From Duganella sacchari (GTDB taxonomy: Bacteria > Pseudomonadota > Gammaproteobacteria > Burkholderiales > Burkholderiaceae_D), in contig NZ_FRCX01000018.1 in NCBI RefSeq assembly GCF_900143065.1, forward strand, positions 22,546-86,545: 64,000 bases of DNA, in the 5' to 3' direction. Shown piece after piece: positions 8,819 to 17,441 of this stretch (the first letter of the stretch is position 1; the number at the start of each line of letters is the position of its first letter). The notes below the pieces were generated by a model. It did not search any database. It worked only from the letters and a program-made list of their open reading frames with translations, and was not told the origin of the DNA. Made by a program: the position numbers and the translations under genes.

Positions 8819-9724
8819 ATGGACAAAAGCATCACACACGGCGGGTTGACGCGGGCGGCTTTTCTGAGCGGGTTGGGGATCGCGGTAGGCGGTTCGGTTC
8901 TGTTTTCTACCAAGGCCATCGTCGCCAAGCTGCTATACCGCTATCACATCGATGCGGTAACGCTGATTGCCTTCCGCATGTTGTTCTCGCTGCCGGTGTT
9001 TGCCGCGGTCGCGCTCTGGAAGATGCGGACCGGGGCCCCGCTCAGCACCAGCGACCGCTGGCGCATCCTCGGCCTCGGCCTGGTCGGCTACTATCTCTCC
9101 AGCTTTCTTGATTTCCTCGGCCTGCAATACATCTCGGTCGGTCTTGAGCGGCTGATCCTGTTCCTGACGCCGACCTTTGTGCTGCTCATCAGCTCCACCT
9201 TCCTCAAGCAGCACATCAGCCGCAAGCAGTGGATGGCGCTGCTGACGTCCTACTGCGGCATCGTGCTGGTATTTCTGCACGACCTGCAAGGCGGCCGCAA
9301 CGTCGTGCTGGGTGCCGCGCTTGTTACCGGCTCGGCCGCCGCTTACGCTGCCTATCTGCTGCTGTCGGGCGAAATGGTAAAACGATTAGGATCATTACGG
9401 CTGGTGTCCTATGCCATGTGCGTGTCCACCGTCGCCTGCGTGGGCCAGTTCTTCCTGCTGCGCCCAGCGGAACTGCTGCTGCAACCGCTGCCCGTGTATG
9501 CCCTGTCGCTGACCAACGGCCTGCTGTGCACCGTCGCGCCCGTGTTCATGACCATGATCGCCGTCGAACGCATCGGCGCGGGCACCGCCTCGCAGGCTGG
9601 TATGATCGGCCCGGTTTCCACGCTGTTCCTGGGCGCGCTGCTGCTGGGCGAGCCCGTCACCTCCTGGCAGCTGGGCGGCACCGCCCTGGTGTTGGCCGGG
9701 ATCTATCTGCTGTCTAAAAAATAA
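8819..9724 (+). CDS. EamA/DMT-family transporter
   Basis: 301 aa from the ATG at 8819; a TTG two codons earlier (8813) is possible but less likely. About ten hydrophobic segments in two EamA halves (about residues 10-140 and 160-300) are visible, with a C-terminal LGGTALVLAGIYLLSKK typical of drug/metabolite exporters. These inner-membrane proteins export amino acids, metabolites or drugs; the substrate is not predictable. The next gene, mgsA, begins 9 bases later, so the two are probably co-transcribed. Confidence 0.88.
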   Translation: MDKSITHGGLTRAAFLSGLGIAVGGSVLFSTKAIVAKLLYRYHIDAVTLIAFRMLFSLPVFAAVALWKMRTGAPLSTSDRWRILGLGLVGYYLSSFLDFLGLQYISVGLERLILFLTPTFVLLISSTFLKQHISRKQWMALLTSYCGIVLVFLHDLQGGRNVVLGAALVTGSAAAYAAYLLLSGEMVKRLGSLRLVSYAMCVSTVACVGQFFLLRPAELLLQPLPVYALSLTNGLLCTVAPVFMTMIAVERIGAGTASQAGMIGPVSTLFLGALLLGEPVTSWQLGGTALVLAGIYLLSKK

Positions 9725-9733
9725 GGGATCTAC

Positions 9734-10117
9734 ATGAAATTCCGTATCGCGCTCATCGCCCACGATAAGAAAAAAGACGACATGATCGCCCTGGCCGGTG
9801 AATACAAGGCCTTCCTCTCGACCTGCGCGCTGGTCGCCACCGGCACCACGGGCGGCCGCCTGGCCAACGAGCTGGGCCTGGAGGTCGACCGCAAGCATTC
9901 CGGCCCGTTCGGCGGCGACTTGCAGATCGGCTCCCTGCTGGTCGAGGGCATGATCGATGCGGTGATCTTCCTGCGCGACCCGATGACGCCGCAGCCGCAC
10001 GAGCCCGACATCAACGCCCTGGTGCGCGCCTGCGACGTGCACAATACGCCGTGCGCGACCAACGTGTCGTCCGCACATCTGGTACTGTCTCAGCTTCAGC
10101 AACAAGCGGCCAAATAA
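9734..10117 (+). CDS. mgsA: Methylglyoxal synthase
   Basis: 127 aa. Converts dihydroxyacetone phosphate to methylglyoxal and phosphate, a bypass that relieves sugar-phosphate stress. Conserved motifs are ATGTTGGRL (phosphate binding), GPFGGDLQIGSLL with the catalytic Asp, and FLRDPMTPQPHEPDI. Length is close to the family norm (about 130-150 aa). It is followed after 12 bases by a quinone oxidoreductase gene, possibly linked to handling reactive carbonyls. Confidence 0.95.
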   Translation: MKFRIALIAHDKKKDDMIALAGEYKAFLSTCALVATGTTGGRLANELGLEVDRKHSGPFGGDLQIGSLLVEGMIDAVIFLRDPMTPQPHEPDINALVRACDVHNTPCATNVSSAHLVLSQLQQQAAK

Positions 10118-10129
10118 ACGGAGGCAATC

Positions 10130-11104
10130 ATGGTCAAGGCAATCCGCATGCAGCGCGTGGGCGGTCCGGAAGTGATGGAACTGGTGGACGTCGACCTGCC
10201 GCCACCCGGCCCCGGCGAAGTGCGGATGCGCCATGAAGCCATCGGCCTCAACTACATCGACGTCTACCACCGCACCGGCCTCTATCCGCAACCGATGCCC
10301 GGCGCGCTGGGCGTGGAGGGCGCTGGCGTGGTGGAAGAAGTGGGCGAGGGCGTTACCCACCTCAAGGTCGGCGACCGCGTGGCCTATGGTGGCCGCCCGC
10401 TGGGCGCCTACTCGCAAGCGCGCAACATCCCCGCCGCGCAGCTGCTGGTGCTGCCCAAGCAAATTGAATTTGACACCGCCGCCGCGATGATGCTGCAAGG
10501 ACTGACGGTGCAGTACCTGTTCCACCGCACCGTGCCGCTGAAAGCGGGCGACACTATCCTGTTCCACGCGGCAGCGGGCGGCGTCGGCCTGATCGCCTGT
10601 CAATGGGCGCGCGTGATGGGCGTGAACCTGATCGGCACCGTCGGCTCGGAAGAGAAAGCCGCGCTGGCCATCGAAAACGGCGCCAGCCACGTCATCAACT
10701 ACAACCAGGAAAATTTCACCGAGCGCGTGAAGGAACTCACCGACGGCAAAGGCGTGAGCGTGGTGTACGACTCGATCGGCAAAGACACCTTCATCGGCTC
10801 GCTGGACTGTTTGCAGCCGCTGGGCATGATGGTCAGCTTTGGCAATGCATCCGGCCCCGTGCTGCCGTTTGGCTTGAATGAACTGGCCAGCCGCGGCTCG
10901 CTGTTCGTCACCCGCCCATCGCTGATGGCTTACACCGCCAAACGTGAAGACCTGGAAGCCTCGGCCCGTTCGCTGTTCGGCGTGGTCAGCAGCGGCGAAG
11001 TCAAAATCGACATCCGCCAGCGCTACGCCCTTGCCGACGTCCAGCAAGCCCACCGCGACCTGGAAGCGCGCAAGACCACCGGCTCCACCATCCTGCTGCC
11101 ATGA
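10130..11104 (+). CDS. NADPH:quinone oxidoreductase, zeta-crystallin type
   Basis: 324 aa, a zinc-independent medium-chain dehydrogenase/reductase. GRPLGAYSQARNIPA, MLQGLTVQYLFHRT and the nucleotide-binding AAAGGVGLIACQWA are typical of QorA. It probably reduces quinones or enones by one or two electrons in the cytoplasm. The ATG is preceded by GGAGG-like sequence (cggaggcaatc). The stop overlaps the next gene by 4 bases. Confidence 0.93.
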   Translation: MVKAIRMQRVGGPEVMELVDVDLPPPGPGEVRMRHEAIGLNYIDVYHRTGLYPQPMPGALGVEGAGVVEEVGEGVTHLKVGDRVAYGGRPLGAYSQARNIPAAQLLVLPKQIEFDTAAAMMLQGLTVQYLFHRTVPLKAGDTILFHAAAGGVGLIACQWARVMGVNLIGTVGSEEKAALAIENGASHVINYNQENFTERVKELTDGKGVSVVYDSIGKDTFIGSLDCLQPLGMMVSFGNASGPVLPFGLNELASRGSLFVTRPSLMAYTAKREDLEASARSLFGVVSSGEVKIDIRQRYALADVQQAHRDLEARKTTGSTILLP

Positions 11105-11556
11105 GCGAGCGCGTGGCGGAAGACGAAAGCGAAAACGGCGACCTGACCGACCTGCTGAGCGAAACCCGGATCCTGCTGCCGGGTGCGCAGATGCTGTCGG
11201 CCTTCCTCATCATCCTGCCATTCAACGGCGGCTTCGCCCAGATCGACCATACCGAAAAGCTGCTGTTCCTGGCCACCTTCTTTTTTTCGCTGACCAGCCT
11301 GGTGCTACTGAGCGCCCCGGCGATCCAGCACAGGCTGCTGCGGCCGTTAAAAGACCGTGCCCGCTTCAAGCATGTCGCCACACGCCAGGTGGTGGCAGGC
11401 GCTTTCACGCTGGCCATCGCACTGGTGCTGGGAACGGAACTGGTGATATCGGAAGTGTTTGGCGCCACCGTCGGACTGATCATGGCAGCGCTGATGGCAA
11501 GCTTGATCCTCTGCGCCTGGTGGCTGCTGCCACTGTACCTCAAGCGCAGATTCTAA
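11101..11556 (+). CDS. DUF6328 family membrane protein
   Basis: 151 aa with four clear hydrophobic segments after a charged N-terminus (LSETRILLPGAQMLSAFLI...). The pattern LPGAQ-x-L-x-AFL, then FxxTSLVLLSAPAIQHR, fits the DUF6328 family of four-helix inner-membrane proteins of unknown role. It starts in an ATGA overlap with the oxidoreductase stop, suggesting translational coupling. Confidence 0.75.
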   Translation: MSERVAEDESENGDLTDLLSETRILLPGAQMLSAFLIILPFNGGFAQIDHTEKLLFLATFFFSLTSLVLLSAPAIQHRLLRPLKDRARFKHVATRQVVAGAFTLAIALVLGTELVISEVFGATVGLIMAALMASLILCAWWLLPLYLKRRF

Positions 11557-11560
11557 AACC

Positions 11561-11651
11561 ATCCGGGGTCAGTTCTTGCAATCCAACACGGGCTCTGCCG
11601 TAGCGACGCTACGGCAGAGCCCGTGTTGGATTGCAAGAACTGACCCCGGAT
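11561..11651. repeat. 91-base perfect palindrome with GGGGTCAG/CTGACCCC ends
   Basis: Positions 11561-11605 are the exact reverse complement of 11607-11651, leaving one central base. Transcribed, this gives a 45-bp perfect hairpin. It starts 4 bases after the DUF6328 stop and ends 9 bases before the convergent DUF4136 gene stop. The outer sequence GGGGTCAG recurs in a second palindrome at 43396-43425. The length and perfection suggest a mobile palindromic unit (REP/BIME-like) that may also terminate both convergent transcripts. Confidence 0.85.
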
Positions 11652-11660
11652 TTCGGGATT

Positions 11661-12338
11661 TCAGCCCGCTTTAGGCGCAGCCTTGGTCTCGACCGTCTCG
11701 GTCTTCGGCTCGATGGTGATGTCGATGTTACGCGGCACGCCGTTCTGGCCAGGGAAGCCGGTGAACGCGCTTTGCACCAGCGCCGGCATCACGTGCGGCG
11801 TCGCTTGCACGGTGCTGGTGTTTTGCACCGTAACGTCATACAGCTTGCGGCCCGAGGTGTTGTTGATGGTCACGCGCAGCTGGCGCTGATACTGGTGCTT
11901 GACGCGCTCTTCCACATAGGTCGGGCCGAAACGCCATGGGTCGTAGTAGAACGGACGATAGGCCCAGCGCGAATAACCCCAGCCATAGTAAGGCCGGCCA
12001 AAGCCGGGACCCCAGTACGGCCCCATGAACGGATCATCCGCCTGCAGCACGCGTACCGGATGGTCGATCGTGAAGAACTTCATGCCAACGAGCAACTTCG
12101 GCTGCTGGTTATCGCTAACCTGGTGGAAGCCCAGCTTGCCCAGCTCATTGGCGACCAGCACCTGGTAATTGCGGAATTCCAGCGTATCGTCGGCGCCCTG
12201 TGGCGCTTCAAACGCATAGGCTTTATCCTGGATGTCGGCCGGCCAGTCGTTGAACGCGGTCACATTGCTATGGATGGTGGTGGCGCAGCCGCTCAACAGC
12301 ATGACGGCGGCAGTCGCCAAAGTGGCGAGATATTTCAT
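11661..12338 (-). CDS. DUF4136 lipoprotein
   Basis: 225 aa. The signal peptide ends in the lipobox LLSGC (Cys at about residue 18), so it should be a lipidated outer- or inner-membrane protein. The body (FNDWPADIQDKAYAFE, FRNYQVLVANELGKLGFHQV) matches DUF4136, a periplasmic domain of unknown function. A central Gly/Pro/Trp/Tyr-rich stretch (GPYWGPGFGRPYYGWGYSRW) is typical of the betaproteobacterial members. It is monocistronic and convergent with the upstream operon. Confidence 0.85.
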   Translation of the reverse strand: MKYLATLATAAVMLLSGCATTIHSNVTAFNDWPADIQDKAYAFEAPQGADDTLEFRNYQVLVANELGKLGFHQVSDNQQPKLLVGMKFFTIDHPVRVLQADDPFMGPYWGPGFGRPYYGWGYSRWAYRPFYYDPWRFGPTYVEERVKHQYQRQLRVTINNTSGRKLYDVTVQNTSTVQATPHVMPALVQSAFTGFPGQNGVPRNIDITIEPKTETVETKAAPKAG

Positions 12339-12545
12339 GATGATGCCCTCTCAGGTAAGACGGTATTTCCAGAACTAAGTGTATGACGCACGTCTGGTGC
12401 TTGCTCGATTATTACAGAATGTTACCGCATCGTGGAAAGCAGCAACTTACAGCTATGTAAGCTTTGGCAAGAATGACAATTTGCGCATCAGCCCGCACTG
12501 GTATTGGTAAAATAAGCCTTTGCCTCCGTCCTTACCGAGCCTCCA

Positions 12546-15188
12546 ATGCGCACAGACAGCAGCCCAACGACGATTTTCCGCAAAGATTACACCCCTCCGG
12601 CCTACCTGGTGGACACCGTAGAACTGGGTTTCGACCTGGCGCCGGCGCGCACCATCGTCGCCAACCGCATTACCCTGCGCCAGAACCCGGCGTCGAAGAG
12701 CCATGACATCGTGCTGCACGGCGAAGAAATCGAACTGGTCCAAGTGCGCCTCAACGGCAAACTGCTGGGCAATGCCGACTACGACCTGAGCGCCTCCACG
12801 CTGACCATCCCCGATGCGCCCGCCGACGTGGTGCTGGAGATTGAAACCCTGTGCGCCCCGGTCGAGAACACCACGCTGTCCGGCCTGTACGTCTCGAACG
12901 GCAATTTCTTCACCCAGTGCGAGGCCGAAGGCTTCCGCCGCATCACCTTCTTCCCGGACCGCCCGGACGTGATGGCCAAGTACACCGTGATGCTGCGCGC
13001 CGACAAGGCTGCCTATCCGGTGCTGCTGTCCAACGGTAACCTCATCGAAGAAGGCGATCTGGACGATGGCCGCCACTACGCCAAGTGGGAAGACCCGTTC
13101 AAAAAGCCGTCCTACCTGTTCGCGTTGGTCGCGGCCAGGCTGGTCTGCCAGGAAGAGCAGTTCACGCTGGCCGATGGCCGCGAAGTGCTGCTGCAAGTGT
13201 GGGTGGAAGAGGGCAACCTCGACAAGACCGACTACGCCATGCAGTCGCTGAAGAACTCCATCCGCTGGGACGAAGAACGCTTCGGCCTGGAGCTGGACCT
13301 GGACCGCTTCATGATCGTTGCCGTGGGCGACTTCAACATGGGCGCGATGGAAAACAAGGGTCTGAACATCTTCAACACCAAGTTCGTGCTGGCCAATCCG
13401 CGTACCGCCACCGACATCGACTACGCCGGCATTGAAGCCGTGGTCGGCCACGAATACTTCCACAACTGGACCGGCAACCGCGTGACCTGCCGCGACTGGT
13501 TCCAGCTGTCGCTCAAAGAAGGCCTGACCGTATTCCGCGACCAGGAATTCAGCGCCGACATGATCGGCACCGACAGCGGCCGCGCCGTCACCCGCATCGA
13601 CCAGGTACGCACGCTGCGCCAGGCCCAGTTCCCGGAAGACGCCGGCCCGATGTCGCATCCGGTACGCCCGGACTCCTTCGTCGAGATCAACAACTTCTAC
13701 ACCGTCACCGTGTACGAAAAAGGCGCTGAAGTCGTACGCATGTACCAGACCCTGCTGGGCCGCGACGGCTTCCGCAAAGGCATGGACCTGTACTTCGAAC
13801 GCCACGACGGCCAGGCCGTTGAATGCGACGACTTCCGCGCCGCCATGGCTGACGCCAACCAGCGCGACCTGACCCAGTTCGAACGCTGGTACTCGCAAGC
13901 CGGCACGCCAGTCGTCAGCGCGCGCACGCGCTACGATGCCGTCAAACGCAACTTCGACATCATCCTGTCGCAGCGCGTGCAGGCCGACCAGCAGCCGTTC
14001 CACATTCCCGTTGCCGTCGGCCTGCTGGACGCCAACGGCAAGGACCTGCCACTGACACTGGAAAACGGCAAGCATGCCAAAGGCGCCACCACCGTGGTGC
14101 TGGAACTGACCGAGCAAGAGCAGATCTTCCGCTTCCGTAACGTCGACGACCGTCCAACGCCATCCATCCTGCGCGACTTCTCGGCGCCGGTGATACTCGA
14201 ATACGATTACACCGACGACGAACTGCTGCACCTGTTCAGCCATGACAGCGACCCGGTCAACCGCTGGGAAGCCGGCCAGCGCCTGGCGATGGAACGCCTG
14301 CTCAAGCTGACCGCGCAAGTGGCAGCCCATGGCGACGCCCACCTGAAACTGGACAACACCTTCATCAACGCCATGCGCGCCGTGCTGACCGACGACACGC
14401 TGGACCCGGCCTTCCGCGAACTGGCGCTGATCCTGCCATCAGAAACCATCATCGCCGAGCAGATGGACGTGGTGGATCCGCAAGCCATCCACACCGCGCG
14501 CCAGTTCATGCGCCGCACCATCGGCGCCGCCTTGAAGACCGAACTGCTGGCGCAATACCACGCCAACCAGACGCCAGGCGACTACAGCCCGGATGCCCTG
14601 TCGGCCGGCAAGCGCGCGCTGAAAAACCTGTGCCTGTCCTACCTGATGGTGGCGCCGGAACTGGCCGAACTCAAACTCGCCCAGCAGCAGTTTGAAAACG
14701 CCACCAACATGACCGACCGCTCGGCCGCACTGGTCGCCATGATCCACAGCGGCGCCGAAGCAGGCCCGTACCTGAAGGCGTTCTACAACGACTTCGACAA
14801 CGAAGCACTGGTCATCGACAAATGGTTCGCCATGCAGGCATCCGCCCCCACCACCAACGTGGCTGCGATCCGTAAGCTGATGGAGCACCCAGCCTTCACG
14901 CTGAAAACGCCGAACCGCGCACGTTCGCTGATCTTCAACTTCACCGGCGCCAACCCGTCGCAATTCCATGCGGCCGATGGTAGCGCATATGAATTCTGGG
15001 CCGAATACGTGATCAAGCTCGATGCGATCAACCCGCAAGTGGCAGCCCGCCTGGCGCGCGCCATGGACCGCTGGCGCCGTTACGCGCCGGCGCTGCAGGC
15101 CAAGATGAAACAGGCCTTGGAAAAAGTCGCCGCCCGCAAGCTGTCGAACGACGTGTCGGAAGTGATCACCAAGGCACTGGCCAACTAA
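12546..15188 (+). CDS. pepN: Aminopeptidase N (M1 family)
   Basis: 880 aa, the full PepN length. A cytoplasmic zinc metallopeptidase that removes N-terminal residues from peptides. GAMEN at residues 266-270 recognises the free amino terminus. HEYFHNWTGNR at 302-312 is the HExxH zinc site, with the third ligand Glu about 23 residues after the first His. The C-terminal ERAP-like helical domain is present and intact. A 23-base gap separates it from fbp. Confidence 0.97.
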   Translation: MRTDSSPTTIFRKDYTPPAYLVDTVELGFDLAPARTIVANRITLRQNPASKSHDIVLHGEEIELVQVRLNGKLLGNADYDLSASTLTIPDAPADVVLEIETLCAPVENTTLSGLYVSNGNFFTQCEAEGFRRITFFPDRPDVMAKYTVMLRADKAAYPVLLSNGNLIEEGDLDDGRHYAKWEDPFKKPSYLFALVAARLVCQEEQFTLADGREVLLQVWVEEGNLDKTDYAMQSLKNSIRWDEERFGLELDLDRFMIVAVGDFNMGAMENKGLNIFNTKFVLANPRTATDIDYAGIEAVVGHEYFHNWTGNRVTCRDWFQLSLKEGLTVFRDQEFSADMIGTDSGRAVTRIDQVRTLRQAQFPEDAGPMSHPVRPDSFVEINNFYTVTVYEKGAEVVRMYQTLLGRDGFRKGMDLYFERHDGQAVECDDFRAAMADANQRDLTQFERWYSQAGTPVVSARTRYDAVKRNFDIILSQRVQADQQPFHIPVAVGLLDANGKDLPLTLENGKHAKGATTVVLELTEQEQIFRFRNVDDRPTPSILRDFSAPVILEYDYTDDELLHLFSHDSDPVNRWEAGQRLAMERLLKLTAQVAAHGDAHLKLDNTFINAMRAVLTDDTLDPAFRELALILPSETIIAEQMDVVDPQAIHTARQFMRRTIGAALKTELLAQYHANQTPGDYSPDALSAGKRALKNLCLSYLMVAPELAELKLAQQQFENATNMTDRSAALVAMIHSGAEAGPYLKAFYNDFDNEALVIDKWFAMQASAPTTNVAAIRKLMEHPAFTLKTPNRARSLIFNFTGANPSQFHAADGSAYEFWAEYVIKLDAINPQVAARLARAMDRWRRYAPALQAKMKQALEKVAARKLSNDVSEVITKALAN

Positions 15189-15210
15189 TTACAATCAACC
15201 AAGGGTACAC

Positions 15211-16215
15211 ATGAAACGAGTCAGCCTCACACAATATCTGGTGGAAGAGCAGCGCCTCCACAACTCGATCCCGGCCGAACTGCGCCTGCTGATCGAAGTG
15301 GTGGCACGCGCCTGCAAAACCATCAGTCACTCGGTCGGCAAAGGCGCGCTGGGCGAAGTGCTCGGCTCCGCCGACACCGAAAACATCCAGGGCGAAGTGC
15401 AGAAGAAACTGGACATCATCTCCAACGAAATTCTGCTCGAGGCCAACGAGTGGGGCGGCCACCTGGCAGCGATGGCATCGGAAGAAATGGAATCCATCCA
15501 CCCGATTCCAAACCGCTATCCAAAAGGCGAATACATGCTGCTGTTCGACCCACTGGACGGCTCCTCCAACATCGACGTCAACGTCTCCATCGGCACCATC
15601 TTCTCCGTGCTGAAAGCACCGGAAGGCATGGATCAGCCGACCGAAGCAGACTTCATGCAGGCAGGCTCCAAACAGGTCGCCGCCGGCTACGCCGTGTACG
15701 GCCCGCAGACCATGCTGGTGCTCACCACCGGCAATGGCGTCAACTGCTTCACGCTGGACCGCGAGATGGGTTCGTGGGTACTCACCCAGCGCGACATGCA
15801 GATCCCGGCGAAGACCAAGGAATTCGCCATCAACATGTCCAACCAGCGCCACTGGCACCCACCGGTGCAGCGCTACATCAGCGAACTGCTGGCCGGCGAC
15901 ACCGGCCCACGCGCCACCAACTTCAACATGCGCTGGATCGCCTCGATGGTCGCCGACGTGCACCGCATCCTGAACCGCGGCGGCATCTTCATGTACCCGG
16001 CCGACCTGCGCGACACCTCCGTGCCAGGCAAACTGCGCCTGATGTACGAAGCCAACCCGATGGCCTTCATCGTCGAACAGGCAGGCGGCGCGGCCACCGA
16101 CGGCAAACAGCGCATCATGGACATCCAGCCGACCAAACTGCACCAGCGCGTGCCGGTGTTCCTGGGCTCGCGTGATGAGGTAGCCGTGGTCACCAGCTAC
16201 CATCAAGAGGGCTGA
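15211..16215 (+). CDS. fbp: Fructose-1,6-bisphosphatase class I
   Basis: 334 aa. Removes the 1-phosphate of fructose-1,6-bisphosphate in gluconeogenesis; Mg-dependent and cytoplasmic. The metal/substrate motif LFDPLDGSSNIDVN is intact, as are GGIFMYPADLRD and EQAGGAATDG near the C-terminus. It follows pepN by 22 bases and may share its transcript. Full length, no anomalies. Confidence 0.97.
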   Translation: MKRVSLTQYLVEEQRLHNSIPAELRLLIEVVARACKTISHSVGKGALGEVLGSADTENIQGEVQKKLDIISNEILLEANEWGGHLAAMASEEMESIHPIPNRYPKGEYMLLFDPLDGSSNIDVNVSIGTIFSVLKAPEGMDQPTEADFMQAGSKQVAAGYAVYGPQTMLVLTTGNGVNCFTLDREMGSWVLTQRDMQIPAKTKEFAINMSNQRHWHPPVQRYISELLAGDTGPRATNFNMRWIASMVADVHRILNRGGIFMYPADLRDTSVPGKLRLMYEANPMAFIVEQAGGAATDGKQRIMDIQPTKLHQRVPVFLGSRDEVAVVTSYHQEG

Positions 16216-16321
16216 AAAGCTTAAAAACCGCAGAAAGCAATGCCATTTTTGCACGCTAGACTGAAAATAATGGTTTTGGGACTAGCGTGCGAGGATGGGC
16301 TTTGTTAGAATGCGGGTCGTC

Positions 16322-16397
16322 GCCGCTTTAGCTCAGTTGGTAGAGCAGTTCATTCGTAATGAAAAGGTCGCCAGTTCGATTCCGGCAAGCGGCACCA
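16322..16397 (+). tRNA. tRNA-Thr (anticodon CGT)
   Basis: 76 bases with an encoded CCA. The acceptor stem GCCGCTT/AAGCGGC pairs fully; the D arm is GCTC/GAGC. The anticodon loop TTCGTAA gives CGT at positions 34-36, reading the Thr codon ACG. The outermost anticodon-stem pair is G-A, and one T-stem pair is A-C; the other pairs are sound. It is followed by a terminator and then by AT-rich remnants, so the locus may have served as an integration site. Confidence 0.95.
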
Positions 16398-16430
16398 GAA
16401 CACAGCAGTAAAATGCTTCAAGAAGTCGGA

Positions 16431-16466
16431 AAACCCGCTCCTGTCATAGGGAAGCGGGTTTTTTTA
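16431..16466 (+). terminator. Rho-independent terminator after tRNA-Thr
   Basis: AAACCCGCT at 16431-16439 pairs with AGCGGGTTT at 16453-16461 around a 13-base loop and runs into a series of T residues. Position and polarity fit termination of the tRNA-Thr transcript. Confidence 0.85.
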
Positions 16467-16600
16467 TCTTCTATATCCGTCGGCGTACCATGAAATCTCC
16501 GACAAATGAGGACAAAATTGGCGTCAGGTTGACCTGCTCAATGCTGCGAATTGGAAGTGTGTTGTTAGAGAAATATAGCTCAGACTGACGTCAAGCTTCA

Positions 16601-16822
16601 TCAAACTCTGCCATTTGTTAGAGCAACTTTCCAGCGCCGTTCAAGGGCTTCAATACTTGGCCAATTGGTCGGGTCAGTGGGCATGGTAAGTGCTTTGCCA
16701 TGCAGGTTTGCATAGCTTGACTGGCGTAGCGGTGGGGCTAAGACGACAGTAAGTGTTTCCGGGCAAATCGACAACAAGCCCAAGTCGAAAAGCGTATGAA
16801 TGTCCGCCCTAAGAAGGATGAG
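16601..16822 (-). pseudogene. 3' fragment of an HNH endonuclease gene
   Basis: Read on the minus strand, the frame gives LLRADIHTLFDLGLLSI, then SSYANLHGKAL and finally PSIEALERRW. This is the C-terminal pattern of HNH endonucleases: the second half of the HNH motif, with the conserved R-x-D-I-H-T-L-F-D segment. The frame runs into a stop codon a short way upstream, at about 16850. The AHI and N-terminal parts expected before it are not seen, so this looks like a truncated remnant. Nuclease activity is not expected. Local G+C is low: 23 of 60 bases by hand count for 16561-16620. Confidence 0.65.
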
Positions 16823-16916
16823 ATATCGCGAATGCCTTGGCTAAATCGCTTCCCACCGCCTTGGCCTTCACCATGCCCCAAATGAATTAGGCTTCCCTCC
16901 AGTTAAATGGCGGGAT

Positions 16917-17318
16917 TTGCCGACCAAGGAAATCAATTCGGAAGATCGTTATAAAAATGGGTATGACGCGACCTATTACATCGTCTTTGAAGGAAAGGAG
17001 TTTGGCTATGCGGAGAAAGGAGAGTCAAAAGCCATTCTTTATGATCGCAACATTTATCCGATCAAGTTGGCTCAGGCGCTTCCTGGATTTGAGATAAGGC
17101 CTACGGAACTGGATCCCTTTTCAGCACAGTGGGGGATAGTCACCGATGCCGGCCTTCGCTATCTTTGCGTCAGCTTTCCTTTTGGTGTTTTGGGCCAAAG
17201 CGGAAGTTTTCAGACGAACAGAAGCGCGTACTTGATGCCGCTTGGCAGCGAACATCGGCAGAGAGCTCTCTTCTACGCGACCGGAAACATTGGTTCTCTT
17301 TATCCCAAGGATCGGTAA
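16917..17318 (+). CDS. Orphan ORF of unknown function, possibly a broken gene
   Basis: Up to 133 aa from a TTG. No ATG exists in this frame back to the stop at 16842, although the reading stays open and protein-like from 16845. In a neighbouring frame a short ATG-initiated peptide (about 16797-16883) ends just before, so a frameshifted or truncated gene is plausible. The translated text (NGYDATYYIVFEGKEFGYAE, then WGIVTDAGLRYLCVSFPFGV) is well-mixed and non-repetitive, but I do not recognise it. G+C is low (24 of 60 in 16921-16980), unlike the flanks. Confidence 0.4.
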   Translation: MPTKEINSEDRYKNGYDATYYIVFEGKEFGYAEKGESKAILYDRNIYPIKLAQALPGFEIRPTELDPFSAQWGIVTDAGLRYLCVSFPFGVLGQSGSFQTNRSAYLMPLGSEHRQRALFYATGNIGSLYPKDR

Positions 17319-17397
17319 CTGGAATCGGGCCGGCCAAGGTACAAAAATAGATCATTAAGCGCGCGGTATCGTAAAAAAATAATGGCGCTCAGGTGTT

Positions 17398-17435
17398 ACG
17401 TTGGCCCGTCCATCAGACGATGGCCGGGCCAACGT
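17398..17435. terminator. Long hairpin downstream of the DUF4142 gene
   Basis: ACGTTGGCCCGTCCATC (17398-17414) pairs with 17419-17435 with a single mismatch and a 4-base loop, giving a 17-bp stem. It lies 6 bases beyond the DUF4142 stop (minus strand), and a T-rich run follows about 20 bases further in that direction. A transcription terminator is the simplest reading. Confidence 0.6.
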
Positions 17436-17441
17436 ATCCAA

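Noticed and set aside
12453..14342. 629-codon minus-strand frame opposite pepN
   Set aside because: The pepN frame has all M1 peptidase motifs; the other strand has none.
16322..16397. Mismatches in tRNA-Thr as a sign of a pseudogene
   Set aside because: The G-A pair at the base of the anticodon stem also occurs in E. coli tRNA-Thr(CGT) as I recall it, and all other arms and the CCA are intact; a single A-C in the T stem is not enough to call it dead.
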